Below, in pieces: positions 49,225-59,355 of a stretch of DNA of 64,000 nucleotides (positions within the stretch are counted from its first letter, which is position 1; each line of letters begins with the position of its first letter). The notes under the pieces were generated by a model. The model saw only the letters and a program-made list of their open reading frames with translations. It had not been told where the DNA came from and did not search any database. Location: NCBI RefSeq assembly GCF_002872255.1, contig NZ_NIPR01000064.1:1-64000 (forward strand), given 5' to 3'. The position numbers were made by a program, and so were the translations under genes. This DNA comes from Companilactobacillus nuruki. GTDB taxonomy: Bacteria > Bacillota > Bacilli > Lactobacillales > Lactobacillaceae.

Positions 49225-50073
49225 CTACATCTCCTTTTTAGCTTTTAGATATCGATAATTCCCACTCATATCTTTATGAAATTCTACAACATAATTAGGT
49301 AAATTATCACAAAAAATTTGTTTTATTGCATCTTTTTGTCGAAAACCAAACTCCATGTACAAAATTCCCTCATCAGAAAGAAAATTATCAACTGTCTCAC
49401 TAATATTCTCATAAAATTCTAAACCATTATCATTCCCATATAAAGCCAAATCAGGTTCATATTTTATTACACTGAGATCCATGTCCCTTTTTTCATCTTT
49501 TGCAATGTAGGGTGGATTGGAAACAATCACATCAAATTTTTGAGGTTCAATCTTTGCAAAAAGATCACTCTGTTTAAAAAATACGTTATTAGTCTGATAA
49601 TTTTCAGAATTAAGTTCTGCAACCTCAAGTGCATCTGAAGAAATATCGGTTGCTAGAATCTCATCATCTGGAAATTCCAATCCCAAAGTAACTGCAATGA
49701 TTCCTGAACCAGTACCGATATCACAGATACTTTTTTTATTATTACCATGATCATCAATAATCCTTTGGACCATGTCTTCAGTATCCTGTCTTGGAATCAG
49801 TACATGCTCGTTTACTGAAAATGTTCGTCCCATAAAATACGCATACCCTAAGATATATTGAACCGGCTCATCCATTCCTAGCCTAGCAAGTCCATCACGA
49901 AATTTTCGCATAATATCATTCGGAACATAATCATTTCGATGAAGTTGTAATTGTGTATAATTGAATCCGCTTAATTCTTCCATTAAGTACTCTGCATCTT
50001 CAGGAAATTTATTTAGATCCTTTAACACAGAAAAAGCCCTTTTCAGGGCATTAGAATAGCTTAGCTTCTCCAC
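49225..50073 (-). CDS. prmC: Release factor glutamine methyltransferase
   Basis: A 282-aa SAM-dependent enzyme that methylates the GGQ glutamine of release factors. The SAM loop is [15 protein letters not shown] and the catalytic NPPY is in [17 protein letters not shown] start it at GTG 50071-50073, with GGAG 10 nt upstream inside prfA, giving a 23-nt overlap with its substrate's gene. A longer frame from 50109 has no better signal. Confidence 0.96.
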   Translation of the reverse strand: MEKLSYSNALKRAFSVLKDLNKFPEDAEYLMEELSGFNYTQLQLHRNDYVPNDIMRKFRDGLARLGMDEPVQYILGYAYFMGRTFSVNEHVLIPRQDTEDMVQRIIDDHGNNKKSICDIGTGSGIIAVTLGLEFPDDEILATDISSDALEVAELNSENYQTNNVFFKQSDLFAKIEPQKFDVIVSNPPYIAKDEKRDMDLSVIKYEPDLALYGNDNGLEFYENISETVDNFLSDEGILYMEFGFRQKDAIKQIFCDNLPNYVVEFHKDMSGNYRYLKAKKEM

Positions 50074-51148
50074 TTTGAATTTGCTCCAGCTTCTTAGTTT
50101 GATCGTCAACGATTAAAGCATCAATAACTTCCTCAAGTTCACCATTCATAATTCTATCAAGTTTATTTAAAGATAGACCAATTCTGTGATCAGTAACACG
50201 GTTTTGAGGATAATTATATGTTCTAATACGCTCTGAACGGTCACCAGTACCAACAGCAGATTTACGTTGTTCATCATATTCACTTTGGTTTTGTGATTCA
50301 TAATAATCATAGACACGTGATTTTAAAATTTGCATAGCCTTTTGACGGTTTTGTTGTTGTGAACGTTGATCTTGCATAGCAACAACAATTCCTGTTGGAA
50401 GATGGGTCATACGAACAGCTGATGAGGTCTTATTGATATGTTGACCACCAGCACCAGATGAACGATAAACATCTGTTCTAATATCTTTTGGATCAAGATC
50501 AATATCAACCTCATCATATTCAGGCATAACGGCAACAGTTGCTGTTGATGTATGAACACGTCCTTGGGATTCAGTTGAAGGAATACGTTGAACACGGTGA
50601 GCACCATTTTCGTACTTAAGTTTGGAATAAACACTATTACCAGTGATCATTACGGCAACATCTTTATAACCACCAACCTCCGTATCAGTTTCATCGATGA
50701 TATCAAAACTCCATCCTTGTTTTTCAGCGTATTTACTATACATACTCAACAAATCCGCTGCAAACAAGCTAGCCTCATCCCCACCAGCGGCTCCACGAAT
50801 TTCCATGATAATGTTCTTATCATCATTAGGATCTTTAGGAAGCATTAAAAGCGTGATTTTATGTTCGATTTCATCTAACTCTTTTTTTGATGATTCCATT
50901 TCATCTTTGGCCATTGCCTGCATATCAGAATCATCAGTTTCACGCAAAATCTCATCACTATCACTGATACTTTGTTTTAATTCTTTATAACGTTTAAAAG
51001 CAGCAACAACATCGCGCATATCGGCTTCTTCCTTAGAATAAGCCATATAACGTTTAGTATCGTTGATAACTTCAGGATCACTCATCAACTCTTGTAATTC
51101 ACTATATCTTTCGAGTAATGTTTCAAGTTGTTCAAATACTTTATCCAA
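50051..51148 (-). CDS. prfA: Peptide chain release factor 1
   Basis: A 365-aa class I release factor reading UAA and UAG. The catalytic GGQ is in [13 protein letters not shown], the stop-codon motif PxT is seen around [16 protein letters not shown], and domain 1 is a helical coiled coil. The start is TTG 51146-51148 with AAAGGA upstream. Followed by prmC, which modifies the GGQ motif; the pair is strongly conserved. Here tdk precedes it. Confidence 0.98.
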   Translation of the reverse strand: MDKVFEQLETLLERYSELQELMSDPEVINDTKRYMAYSKEEADMRDVVAAFKRYKELKQSISDSDEILRETDDSDMQAMAKDEMESSKKELDEIEHKITLLMLPKDPNDDKNIIMEIRGAAGGDEASLFAADLLSMYSKYAEKQGWSFDIIDETDTEVGGYKDVAVMITGNSVYSKLKYENGAHRVQRIPSTESQGRVHTSTATVAVMPEYDEVDIDLDPKDIRTDVYRSSGAGGQHINKTSSAVRMTHLPTGIVVAMQDQRSQQQNRQKAMQILKSRVYDYYESQNQSEYDEQRKSAVGTGDRSERIRTYNYPQNRVTDHRIGLSLNKLDRIMNGELEEVIDALIVDDQTKKLEQIQSGEAKLF

Positions 51149-51169
51149 TTTAACTATCCTTTCTTCTAT

Positions 51170-51751
51170 TTAGTCTTTATCTAGCATTGGAGGATGGTTA
51201 TAGTGCCGACGGCAGACTGGATAATACATTTCATTACCACCAATAACAACCTGGTCACCGTCATAAACTGGTTTACCATTAGCCATACGCATATTCATTG
51301 TAGCTTTTTTTGTACAGAACCAGCAAATTGTCTTCATTTCTTCCAATTTATCCGCATACAATAAGAGATATTTTGTTCCTTCAAACAATTCATTTCTAAA
51401 ATCATTCTTCAAACCAAATGCCATAACTGGTATTCCCAAATCATCAACCACTTGAGTTGCCTGTAAAACTTGAGCTTTTGTCATGAATTCACATTCATCA
51501 ATCAATACACAAGCTGCACTAGGATTCTTACTTTTAACAATTTCAAAAACATTTGAATCATCTTTTAGAGCAATCGCCTCACGATTCAACCCCATTCGAC
51601 TCTCTATTTTTCCAGTGCCGGAACGAGTATCCAAAATGCTAGTCATTAAAATAACTGACTTACCTTGTTCTTCATAATTATGTGCTACTTTTAAAATCTC
51701 AATCGATTTTCCACTGTTCATAGCGCCATATTTAAAAAATAATTGAGCCAA
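51170..51751 (-). CDS. tdk: Thymidine kinase
   Basis: A 193-aa type II thymidine kinase for deoxypyrimidine salvage. Walker A GAMNSGKS is at 9-16 and the Walker B-like LIDECEFM follows. The zinc cysteines are in CWFC and in VCRRHY at the C terminus. The start is TTG 51749-51751 with GGAGGCG 5-6 nt upstream. It heads tdk-prfA-prmC-ywlC-upp, all tightly spaced. Confidence 0.97.
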   Translation of the reverse strand: MAQLFFKYGAMNSGKSIEILKVAHNYEEQGKSVILMTSILDTRSGTGKIESRMGLNREAIALKDDSNVFEIVKSKNPSAACVLIDECEFMTKAQVLQATQVVDDLGIPVMAFGLKNDFRNELFEGTKYLLLYADKLEEMKTICWFCTKKATMNMRMANGKPVYDGDQVVIGGNEMYYPVCRRHYNHPPMLDKD

Positions 51752-51781
51752 ATTTACGCCTCCAAAAATATGTCCTTAGAG

Positions 51782-51810
51782 ATTATAACGAAAAAATTGG
51801 CTCTTGAACA
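51782..51810 (-). promoter_or_regulatory. tdk operon promoter
   Basis: Minus strand: TGTTCA (51805-51810), 17-bp spacer, perfect TATAAT (51782-51787), about 30 nt before the tdk start. Confidence 0.55.
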
Positions 51811-51904
51811 TATCAAAGATTACCCAATTTCAGACAAAATCAAGTAAAATGTAGTTTAGATGTGATAATATTATTTTAATTAATTTAATTTGGGGTTCTT
51901 ATTA

Positions 51905-53242
51905 ATGACATTCAAATCAGGTATAGCAACAATAGCAGGTAAATCTTCATATTTTATTTTAAGTAAATTCTTTAACGGTGGTTCTTCCTATCCAGGAAAA
52001 ATTGCTTATAAAATTGATCCTGAAATTTTAAAAAGTCTTGGAAAAGATTACGATCTCATTATCGTTACTGGTACTAATGGTAAAACTTTGACGACATCTT
52101 TGATCAATAAGATGTTAATTCAAAAATATGATGACGTATTAACTAATCCAACCGGCTCCAATATGATTCAAGGTATCGTGACCAGTTTCGTTACCCATCA
52201 CAAGAAAACTAAGAAGCCATTAGCCGTTTTAGAAGTTGACGAGGCTAATGTTCCAATTATTTGTAGTTACATTACACCAAAATATTTTGTTCTAACAAAT
52301 ATTTTCCGTGATCAGATGGATCGTTATGGTGAAATCTACACTACTTACAAAAAAATTCTCGATGGTATCAAAATGGCGCCGAATGCAACAATTATTGCCA
52401 ATGGTGATGCCGCAATTTTTTCATCCAAGAAATTACCTAATAAGGTAGTATATTATGGCTTCTCAGATAAGGGACATGAAAGTGAGAATTTTAAGGCTCC
52501 AACTAATACTGATGGTGTTTTATGTCCTAACTGCAATCACATTATGCATTACCACATGATTTCGTATGCCAACTTGGGCAGTTACTTCTGTCCTAATTGT
52601 GGATTCAAACGTAACGAGTTAAAATACCAAGTTACTGATATTTCTACTCTCTTACCCAATAAAACTGAATTTGAAATTGACGGAAACAAATTCACCATGA
52701 ACATTGGTGGTAAGTACAATGTTTATAATGCTTTAGCAGCTTATGCAATTGCCTCCGAAATGGGAATCAGCGTCACACAGATGCAAAAGGCCTTTGCTTA
52801 CGACGAAAAAGTCTTTGGTCGTCAGGAAACGATTAATGTTGATGGTAAAAATGTCAATATTATTTTGGTTAAAAATCCTGTTGGTTTAAATCAAGTTATT
52901 GAAACTGTTCTAAGTGACGAAGACCCTTATTCATTAGCTTTTCTACTAAATGCTAACTATGCTGATGGGATAGATACTAGTTGGATCTGGGATGCTAATT
53001 TTGAAGATTTCAATTATAACAAAATACCATTAGTTATCACTGGTGGTAAACGTTTCAAGGATGTTACTTATCGATTTAAAATAGCCGGTTTAGATATGAA
53101 GAAAAATATTGAAACGGTTGAAATAGAAGACTTCGTTAAACAAATTCCTAAGGTTCCTACTGGAAAAATTTATGTTTTAGCAACTTATACTGCTATGCTA
53201 GGGTTACGTAAAGCTTTAGCAGACCAAGGGTATATTAAGTAA
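51905..53242 (+). CDS. murT: MurT-type lipid II isoglutaminyl synthase subunit (Mur ligase)
   Basis: A 445-aa Mur ligase-like protein. The P-loop GTNGKT is at 56-61. A Cys4 zinc ribbon (CPNCNH and CPNCGF) interrupts the central domain, and the C-terminal DUF1727 domain contains NPVGLNQVIE and TSWIWDANFE. These features match MurT, which with the glutaminase GatD amidates D-glutamate in lipid II. The start is ATG 51905, preceded by TTTGGGG; a TTG 15 nt earlier overlaps this site. Unusually, no gatD follows; the next gene is convergent. Confidence 0.9.
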   Translation: MTFKSGIATIAGKSSYFILSKFFNGGSSYPGKIAYKIDPEILKSLGKDYDLIIVTGTNGKTLTTSLINKMLIQKYDDVLTNPTGSNMIQGIVTSFVTHHKKTKKPLAVLEVDEANVPIICSYITPKYFVLTNIFRDQMDRYGEIYTTYKKILDGIKMAPNATIIANGDAAIFSSKKLPNKVVYYGFSDKGHESENFKAPTNTDGVLCPNCNHIMHYHMISYANLGSYFCPNCGFKRNELKYQVTDISTLLPNKTEFEIDGNKFTMNIGGKYNVYNALAAYAIASEMGISVTQMQKAFAYDEKVFGRQETINVDGKNVNIILVKNPVGLNQVIETVLSDEDPYSLAFLLNANYADGIDTSWIWDANFEDFNYNKIPLVITGGKRFKDVTYRFKIAGLDMKKNIETVEIEDFVKQIPKVPTGKIYVLATYTAMLGLRKALADQGYIK

Positions 53243-53283
53243 AATATAATTAATTCTATATAATATGAAATACACTTTTATAC

Positions 53284-53335
53284 AAAAATACCTGTCTAAT
53301 AACTATTTAATTTAGTTGTTAGGCAGGTATTTTTT
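53284..53335. terminator. Bidirectional terminator between murT and the TMEM175 gene
   Basis: The left arm from 53284 and right arm to about 53335 form a stem of about 19 bp with a few mismatches (ATACCTG with CAGGTAT, then CTAATAACT with AGTTGTTAG). A and T tracts flank it, suiting both converging genes. Confidence 0.9.
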
Positions 53336-53364
53336 ATTATTTAAATAAAAATTCATCTCATTTT

Positions 53365-53922
53365 TTAATCAAGTTCATGATCCTTCTCTCGCTGAATCCA
53401 TAAGATCGGCACTCGAATCATAACTAATGTTCCAATGACTAATCCGGAATATGGCAACGGAAAAATTAAAAATAATATAAATAACACATTGGTCCACCAG
53501 TTACTAATATGTAAACGATCCTTAATTTGGGGATTATCTTTTTCTATTGAATGAATCAATAGATCAATGAAAATGAACCATCCTAACTGTACTAGAATAA
53601 AAAATCTTTCTGGTAAAGCCTTTTGGGGAAAATCGGCAACCCAACTAGTAGATATCGGTACCATAGTGACCCAAAATAATAAGCACATATTAGCAAATAC
53701 TGAACGATAGCTAATATATTTTACATTTTTAAAAAGATGATGATGTGCAATCCAAAGATTGGTAAGACCAAAAAAACTAACAAAATAAGCAAATAATGGT
53801 ATTAAAACTGTACCAAAAGCTTTATAAGTTGGTGCAGATGGAGTATGAATTTCCAAAGCCATAATTGTCATAATAATAGCTAAAATAGCATCAGTAAAGG
53901 ATTCCAGTCTTCCTTTTGTCAT
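53365..53922 (-). CDS. TMEM175/DUF1211 family ion channel-like membrane protein
   Basis: A 185-aa protein with about five or six helices. The family signature RxxxFxDAxxAI is seen at the N terminus (RLESFTDAILAIIMTIMALEI). Bacterial members form tetrameric potassium-selective channels. The second half is less typical. It has an AGGAGAG ribosome-binding site and follows the serine hydrolase gene by 9 nt. Physiological role is inferred. Confidence 0.85.
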   Translation of the reverse strand: MTKGRLESFTDAILAIIMTIMALEIHTPSAPTYKAFGTVLIPLFAYFVSFFGLTNLWIAHHHLFKNVKYISYRSVFANMCLLFWVTMVPISTSWVADFPQKALPERFFILVQLGWFIFIDLLIHSIEKDNPQIKDRLHISNWWTNVLFILFLIFPLPYSGLVIGTLVMIRVPILWIQREKDHELD

Positions 53923-53931
53923 GTTCTCTCC

Positions 53932-54894
53932 TTACCTACTTTCCTTTAAAAAAGATTCCAAAATTGTTTCACGCCGCTCTAAAAATATTTGATTATATTG
54001 ATTAGGATGAACTCGATTAGTCATCACAACCATTGCATTCTGGTGCTGATAATCTGTAGCAATAAATTCTCCAGTATAACCAGTATGAAATAATACATGA
54101 CCTGTTCCATCAGGTTTAATATCCCAACCTAATGAACGGCCAGGGTTTAAATCAGTATAATTATGATACAAAAATTTTTTATTTGGTTTTAACATGTCAC
54201 TAGCAAATTTCAAAACATCATCTAGTGTGGCAAACATCCCAGCCGAACCGCATCTTTTTCCTAATTGACGTGCTTTAGGATCATTAGCTACACCTAACAA
54301 CATTCTTCCATTAACTGAATATGTTGGCACACAAAGATCGGGATCAGGCTCAAATGTAGCATTCATCAATCCTTCTGGCTCTATCACATATTTCATAATT
54401 GCATCCTGTACTGGCATATTATAAAAATGTTCAACTATTAACCCCAAAAGAATCAATCCCGTGTCAGTATAAACGACTTTTTTTTCAAAAGTATCTGTGA
54501 CCGGCAAATTTTCTAGAGCCTTTATTAATTCATCGCTGCTTAAAATATCTCGATTAGGGATATAGCCATGTATGCCTGACGTATGGGTAATCAAATGAAT
54601 CAATTGTACTCGTGAATCTGAAAAATTTGGTAAATATTTTTGTACTGGATCATGCAAATTAATCATTTTTTTATTTAGCATCTTAATAATTAGAGGAACT
54701 GTTCCCATTACCTTGGTTAAAGATGCCAAATCGTGCAGTTCGTTACCTATGAGAGGTTCTTTCTCTGGTACCCATGACTTATTGCCATAAATAAATCTAC
54801 TTGTCATACCTGAATTTATAAAGCCAAAACTGACCCCTGGCACAACTTGTTTATTTGCTAGATCAATAATCTGTGCTTTAGTTTCTTCAAACAT
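53932..54894 (-). CDS. Beta-lactamase/class C-fold serine hydrolase
   Basis: A 320-aa protein of the serine beta-lactamase-like superfamily. The catalytic SxxK is SLTK (58-61), the second motif YxN position reads YTD (142-144), and HTGYTG supplies the third motif. No signal peptide is visible, so it may act in the cytoplasm, unlike true PBPs. Relatives are esterases or peptidases; the substrate is unknown. It is downstream of the ABC exporter pair, beyond its terminator. Confidence 0.88.
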   Translation of the reverse strand: MFEETKAQIIDLANKQVVPGVSFGFINSGMTSRFIYGNKSWVPEKEPLIGNELHDLASLTKVMGTVPLIIKMLNKKMINLHDPVQKYLPNFSDSRVQLIHLITHTSGIHGYIPNRDILSSDELIKALENLPVTDTFEKKVVYTDTGLILLGLIVEHFYNMPVQDAIMKYVIEPEGLMNATFEPDPDLCVPTYSVNGRMLLGVANDPKARQLGKRCGSAGMFATLDDVLKFASDMLKPNKKFLYHNYTDLNPGRSLGWDIKPDGTGHVLFHTGYTGEFIATDYQHQNAMVVMTNRVHPNQYNQIFLERRETILESFLKESR

Positions 54895-54920
54895 CTTTTT
54901 GCCTCACATTATTTAATGGT

Positions 54921-54950
54921 AAAAAAAAGAACGTGTCTTAAAACACGTTC
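54921..54950 (-). terminator. ABC exporter operon terminator
   Basis: Minus strand GAACGTGT (54943-54950) pairs with ACACGTTC (54929-54936), then eight U. It closes the transporter operon. Confidence 0.9.
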
Positions 54951-54964
54951 CATTATAGCCTATT

Positions 54965-56839
54965 TTATAAACTAACGTTTCCTGCAAATTGTGAATTATA
55001 AAGATCTGCATAAAAGCCATTTTTAGCCATAAGTTCTTCATGATTACCAGTTTCAACAATTGAACCGTGATTCATAACGATGATCTTATCGGCATCTTGA
55101 ATCGTTGACAATCTATGTGCAACAACAAAACTAGTTCTATTTTTAAGAAGCCTTTCCATCGCATGTTGAATATGTAATTCGGTTCTTGTATCAACAGAAG
55201 ATGTTGCTTCATCAAGAATCAAGATCTCAGGATCAGCTACAAACGCACGAGCAATTGTAATCAATTGTCTTTGTCCTTGAGAAATATTTGAAGCCTCTTC
55301 GTTTAAGACTGTATCGTATCCATTTGGCAACTGACGAACAAAATTATCCACATGCGCCGCTTTAGAAGCTTCAATAATCTCATCACGAGTAGCATCCTCA
55401 CGTGAATACTTCAAATTATCGTAAATTGTACCTGTGAAGAGCCAAGTATCTTGTAGAACCATTGCATAGTGGCTCCTAACGTCCTCACGTGACATATTAC
55501 GAATGTCCTTACCGCCTATTTTAATAGACCCACCATTAACTTCATAGAAACGTTCCAATAGATTAATGATAGTAGTTTTACCGGCACCAGTTGGACCAAC
55601 AATAGCTATCATTTGACCTGGTTTAACATTTAAATTGTAATCTTCAAGCAAAGTAGGTTTACCTTCATAACCAAACTTAACATGATCCAAGGTAACCTTG
55701 TCATCGGTTTGAATATCAGGCACATTAACCTTTTTGTTTTCCATCTCAGGTTCATCTAAGATTTCAAAAACACGTTCAGCTGAAGCAACTGTAGCTTGAA
55801 TAGTATTAGTCAAGTTAGCTAATTGAGCAATTGGTTGAGAAAATTGGTTCATATATTGCAAAAATGCTTGAATATCACCCAAAGCAATTCCACCATTAGC
55901 AACTTGAATACCACCATACATAGCTACAAAGACATAGCCTAAGTTATTGATAAAATTCATCATTGGCATAACGATACCTGAAATCAATTGAGCTTTCCAT
56001 GAAGCTTTGTAAAGTTTTGAATTTTCTTTTTCAAATTCATCAATTGATTCTTGTTCATGATTAAAACTTTTAACAATCACGTGTCCAGAATAATTTTCTT
56101 CAACTTGATTATTTAAAAGTCCTAATGATGCTTGCTGACGTTTAAAGAACTTTTGTGATTGTGGTGCAATAATTCCGACAACAATCAAACTTAATGGAAC
56201 TGTTGCCAAAGCAATCAGTGTTAATTTCCAACTGATTGTTAACATCATCCAGATGATTCCAACAAATGTAACCGAACTAGTTACCAATTGCGTCAAACTT
56301 TGTTGCAATGTACCAGCTATATTATCCATATCATTGATAGCACGCGACATAATATCACCGTTTGAATGTGAATCATAATAGCCAATTGGCAGCCTTTGCA
56401 TCTTTGATTTTAAATCTCGTCTCAGTTTATAAACGGTTCTTTGTGATATACGTGTCATTACAAATTGTTGAATAAAACTAAATGCAGCCGAAGCTAAATA
56501 CATCAAAATAACAATAAAGATTATATGTTCAATCTTCGTAAAGTTGATTGGTAGCTCATTAACCTTTAAACCGGCCTTTTGTTGAGCAATACCAGTCATT
56601 AGTCCTTTATAAATCTCGGTAGTAGCTTGTCCCAAGATTTTAGGAGTTTTAATTTGAAAAATAGCTGAAGCAATTGCCAAAGCTAAAACAACTATAATTC
56701 CAACGATATAGGTTGACATATACTTAGCTAAACGACCACTTGTTTTCCAGAAATTCTTTGGTTTCACTACAACAGCGGGTCCATGATTACCAGGACCATG
56801 ACCTACTGATGGTGAAGATTGAGGTTTTTTCTCAGCCAT
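54965..56839 (-). CDS. ABC exporter half-transporter, catalytically complete subunit
   Basis: A 624-aa protein: polar N-terminal extension (about 1-35), a six-helix exporter domain (about 38-345) and an ATPase domain. Walker A is GPTGAGKTT, the signature loop is NISQGQRQ, Walker B with catalytic Glu is LILDEATSSVD, and the switch His is in VAHRLST. It pairs with the upstream half-transporter, whose stop it overlaps (TAATG). The family is multidrug or lipid export (LmrCD/YfiBC-like); the substrate cannot be read from sequence. Confidence 0.94.
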   Translation of the reverse strand: MAEKKPQSSPSVGHGPGNHGPAVVVKPKNFWKTSGRLAKYMSTYIVGIIVVLALAIASAIFQIKTPKILGQATTEIYKGLMTGIAQQKAGLKVNELPINFTKIEHIIFIVILMYLASAAFSFIQQFVMTRISQRTVYKLRRDLKSKMQRLPIGYYDSHSNGDIMSRAINDMDNIAGTLQQSLTQLVTSSVTFVGIIWMMLTISWKLTLIALATVPLSLIVVGIIAPQSQKFFKRQQASLGLLNNQVEENYSGHVIVKSFNHEQESIDEFEKENSKLYKASWKAQLISGIVMPMMNFINNLGYVFVAMYGGIQVANGGIALGDIQAFLQYMNQFSQPIAQLANLTNTIQATVASAERVFEILDEPEMENKKVNVPDIQTDDKVTLDHVKFGYEGKPTLLEDYNLNVKPGQMIAIVGPTGAGKTTIINLLERFYEVNGGSIKIGGKDIRNMSREDVRSHYAMVLQDTWLFTGTIYDNLKYSREDATRDEIIEASKAAHVDNFVRQLPNGYDTVLNEEASNISQGQRQLITIARAFVADPEILILDEATSSVDTRTELHIQHAMERLLKNRTSFVVAHRLSTIQDADKIIVMNHGSIVETGNHEELMAKNGFYADLYNSQFAGNVSL

Positions 56840-58560
56840 TACTTAACCTCCTTTAATTGAGACTCAATTATTTCTTGGTAAGTCTTATTATTTTCTTTTA
56901 ATTCTTGATGTGTTCCTAGTCCTACCATCTTACCGTCATCAAGCACAACAATTTGATCAGCATCAGCAACAGTTGAAATACGTTGACCTACAATAACAAC
57001 TACTGCTTGACTAATTTTTTCATCATTCTTTAAAGCTGTTCTCAAATTCAAATCTGTCTTAAAATCAAGCGCAGAGAAGGAATCATCAAAGACATAAATT
57101 GAAGCATCTTTAACTAAGGCACGAGCAATAGCCAAACGTTGCTTTTGACCACCAGAGAAATTATCTCCACCTTGTTCAACCTCTCCATCCAATTGTCCGT
57201 CTAATTCCTTAACAAAATCATCAGCTTGAGCAATTTCCAAAGCATGCCAAATTTCATCGTCAGTGGCATCTTTTTTACCATATGCCATGTTATCTCGAAT
57301 TGTTCCTTTAAATAAAATAGCTTTTTGAGGAACCATCGAAACTCGATCATTGATATCTTCAGTACTCAAAGCTTTAACATCAGTTCCATTTAAACTCACA
57401 ACACCAGTTTCAGCGTCATAAAATCTTGGTATTAAGTTAATCAACGTACTTTTACCTGAACCAGTACCACCAATAATGGCTAAAGTTTGACCCTTAGTAA
57501 CTTTAAAATTCAAATTAGCTAAGGCCAAATTTTCAGCACCAGTATAACGGAAATTAACATCATTAAAACTTAATGCCGGTTCTTCTGCTATTTTGGCTGG
57601 TTTTGCAACAACATCAATTTTGCTTTCAGTTTCAAATACTTCTTGGATACGCGCAGCGGAAGCGGAAGCACGAGGAACAAAAACAAAGACCATTGAAAGA
57701 ATCATGAAACTCATTAAAATTTGCATAGCATAAGTCATAAATGCAATCATATTACCAATCTCCATTGATTGATTAGCAATATAATGTGCACCTAACCAAG
57801 TAATTCCGACATTAGTGCCGCTCATAACCAATGTTACAACCGGAAACATAACGGCTACAATACTAAATACCTTAACGGCATTGCTAGTATAGTCAGCATT
57901 AGCGTCCTTAAAACGGTCTTGTTCAAATTTATCCTGACGGAAAGCACGAATAACACGTACTCCTGTCAATCCTTCACGAAAGACCAAATTTAACCGGTCA
58001 GTCTTCTTTTGCATTGCCTTAAATAATGGCACGGCAAAAAACATTACTAACCCTACGATAACAATTAAAATAGGAATTGAAACTAAGAAAATCTTAGTCA
58101 TTTCCGCATTCTTTTGGTAAGCCATAAAACTTGCACCAATCAACATGATTGGTGCCATAATCATCATCCTTAACATCATGATCATAACGTTTTGAATTTG
58201 GATAACATCATTAGTAGTTCTGGTAGTTAATGATGATGTCTCGAATTTGTCGAATTCATCATGTGTAAAGTATAATATTTTTTTGAATAAGTCAGATCTC
58301 AATTTACGACCTAATCCTTGTGATGCCTGTGAAGCCATCAAAACATTACCAAAAGCTGCAATCGCAGTTATAAATGATACAATAACCATTTGTATACCAG
58401 CATGTACGATATAATTAGTATCGCCTGTGATAACACCTTTATTAACAATGTCTGATGTAAGATTAGGAATATATAACGTTGCAACGACTTGGAAAATCAT
58501 AAAAATAACTGCACCAAGTACTTGCCAACTATTGATCCTGCCTCGAGCAATCTTGAACAT
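56839..58560 (-). CDS. ABC exporter half-transporter, degenerate-site subunit
   Basis: A 573-aa protein with a six-helix domain (about 15-300) and an ATPase domain. Walker A GGTGSGKST and signature FSGGQKQRLAIARAL are intact. The catalytic Glu after Walker B is Asp (VFDDSFSALD), and the switch His is replaced by Gln (VGQRIST). This asymmetry is the hallmark of heterodimeric exporters with one inactive ATP site. It is first in the operon, with AAAGGGAG before ATG. Confidence 0.94.
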   Translation of the reverse strand: MFKIARGRINSWQVLGAVIFMIFQVVATLYIPNLTSDIVNKGVITGDTNYIVHAGIQMVIVSFITAIAAFGNVLMASQASQGLGRKLRSDLFKKILYFTHDEFDKFETSSLTTRTTNDVIQIQNVMIMMLRMMIMAPIMLIGASFMAYQKNAEMTKIFLVSIPILIVIVGLVMFFAVPLFKAMQKKTDRLNLVFREGLTGVRVIRAFRQDKFEQDRFKDANADYTSNAVKVFSIVAVMFPVVTLVMSGTNVGITWLGAHYIANQSMEIGNMIAFMTYAMQILMSFMILSMVFVFVPRASASAARIQEVFETESKIDVVAKPAKIAEEPALSFNDVNFRYTGAENLALANLNFKVTKGQTLAIIGGTGSGKSTLINLIPRFYDAETGVVSLNGTDVKALSTEDINDRVSMVPQKAILFKGTIRDNMAYGKKDATDDEIWHALEIAQADDFVKELDGQLDGEVEQGGDNFSGGQKQRLAIARALVKDASIYVFDDSFSALDFKTDLNLRTALKNDEKISQAVVVIVGQRISTVADADQIVVLDDGKMVGLGTHQELKENNKTYQEIIESQLKEVK

Positions 58561-58590
58561 TTATTCACTCCCTTTAAATCTAACTATAGC

Positions 58591-58618
58591 ATTATAGTAT
58601 TAAAGCACTTATTATCAA
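58591..58618 (-). promoter_or_regulatory. ABC exporter promoter
   Basis: Minus strand: TTGATA (58613-58618), 16-bp spacer, perfect TATAAT (58591-58596). It lies in the 96-bp divergent spacer shared with the CPBP gene. Confidence 0.6.
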
Positions 58619-58656
58619 TAAATTCTAATAATTATATTAAATAAGGCGGTATTTTA

Positions 58657-59355
58657 ATGAATAATACTAAAAAAACTTATCAACCTATAAAAGTTATACT
58701 TCATATTATAGCCTTTTTAGGTTTATTTTTAATGGAACAATTGCCATTAAGTATATTAGCTTTAAATAAAAAACAACTTGGTGAAAAATATACTACATAT
58801 CTAAAGTACGCACCGATTGCAACCATTTTATTATTAATAGTCGCTGCAACGATAATTATTTTAGTTTTCCAACATGCACAAAACTTTCCCACACAAAGGT
58901 TTACCAGAAAAACTTGGATAATAATTATTATTGCAGTTGTTCTAACGGTTCTAATTAATTTGGCAACCATCCCATTTATGAAGGAAACTAATGATAATGT
59001 TAAGGCTCTTGAACTAATAGCAAAAAATAATATTGCCATTCTGATTATTTTCACAATATTTGTAGCTCCCGTTTTAGAAGAAATTCTCTTTCGTGGCATC
59101 TTTATGAATTGGTTCTTCGTAGATCATCCACTCATTTCCGTACTAGCCAGTGGTTTACTATTTGGTTATGTTCATGCGCCATTTAGTACTTCAACTGACT
59201 GGATTTATGCCTTATCAAAAATTCTTTTGGGAATTGTCCTAGCTGCAGTCTACTATCGAACTAAAAATATCAAAGCCGACATCACTGTTCATTTTCTAAA
59301 TAACTTTTTAGCTATCCTTAGTGGTGCTTTAGTCTCAGGAGTTATCTTACTATGA
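58657..59355 (+). CDS. CPBP family intramembrane metalloprotease
   Basis: A 232-aa polytopic protein of the CAAX protease/bacteriocin-processing (Abi) family. The motifs are EEILFR (E141, E142, R146), FGYVHAP (His173) and HFLNN (His212, Asn216), all within membrane helices. Lactobacillus members often give bacteriocin self-immunity or process membrane peptides, but no bacteriocin gene is seen here. It is divergent from the ABC exporter genes and overlaps the next gene by 4 nt. Confidence 0.92.
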   Translation: MNNTKKTYQPIKVILHIIAFLGLFLMEQLPLSILALNKKQLGEKYTTYLKYAPIATILLLIVAATIIILVFQHAQNFPTQRFTRKTWIIIIIAVVLTVLINLATIPFMKETNDNVKALELIAKNNIAILIIFTIFVAPVLEEILFRGIFMNWFFVDHPLISVLASGLLFGYVHAPFSTSTDWIYALSKILLGIVLAAVYYRTKNIKADITVHFLNNFLAILSGALVSGVILL

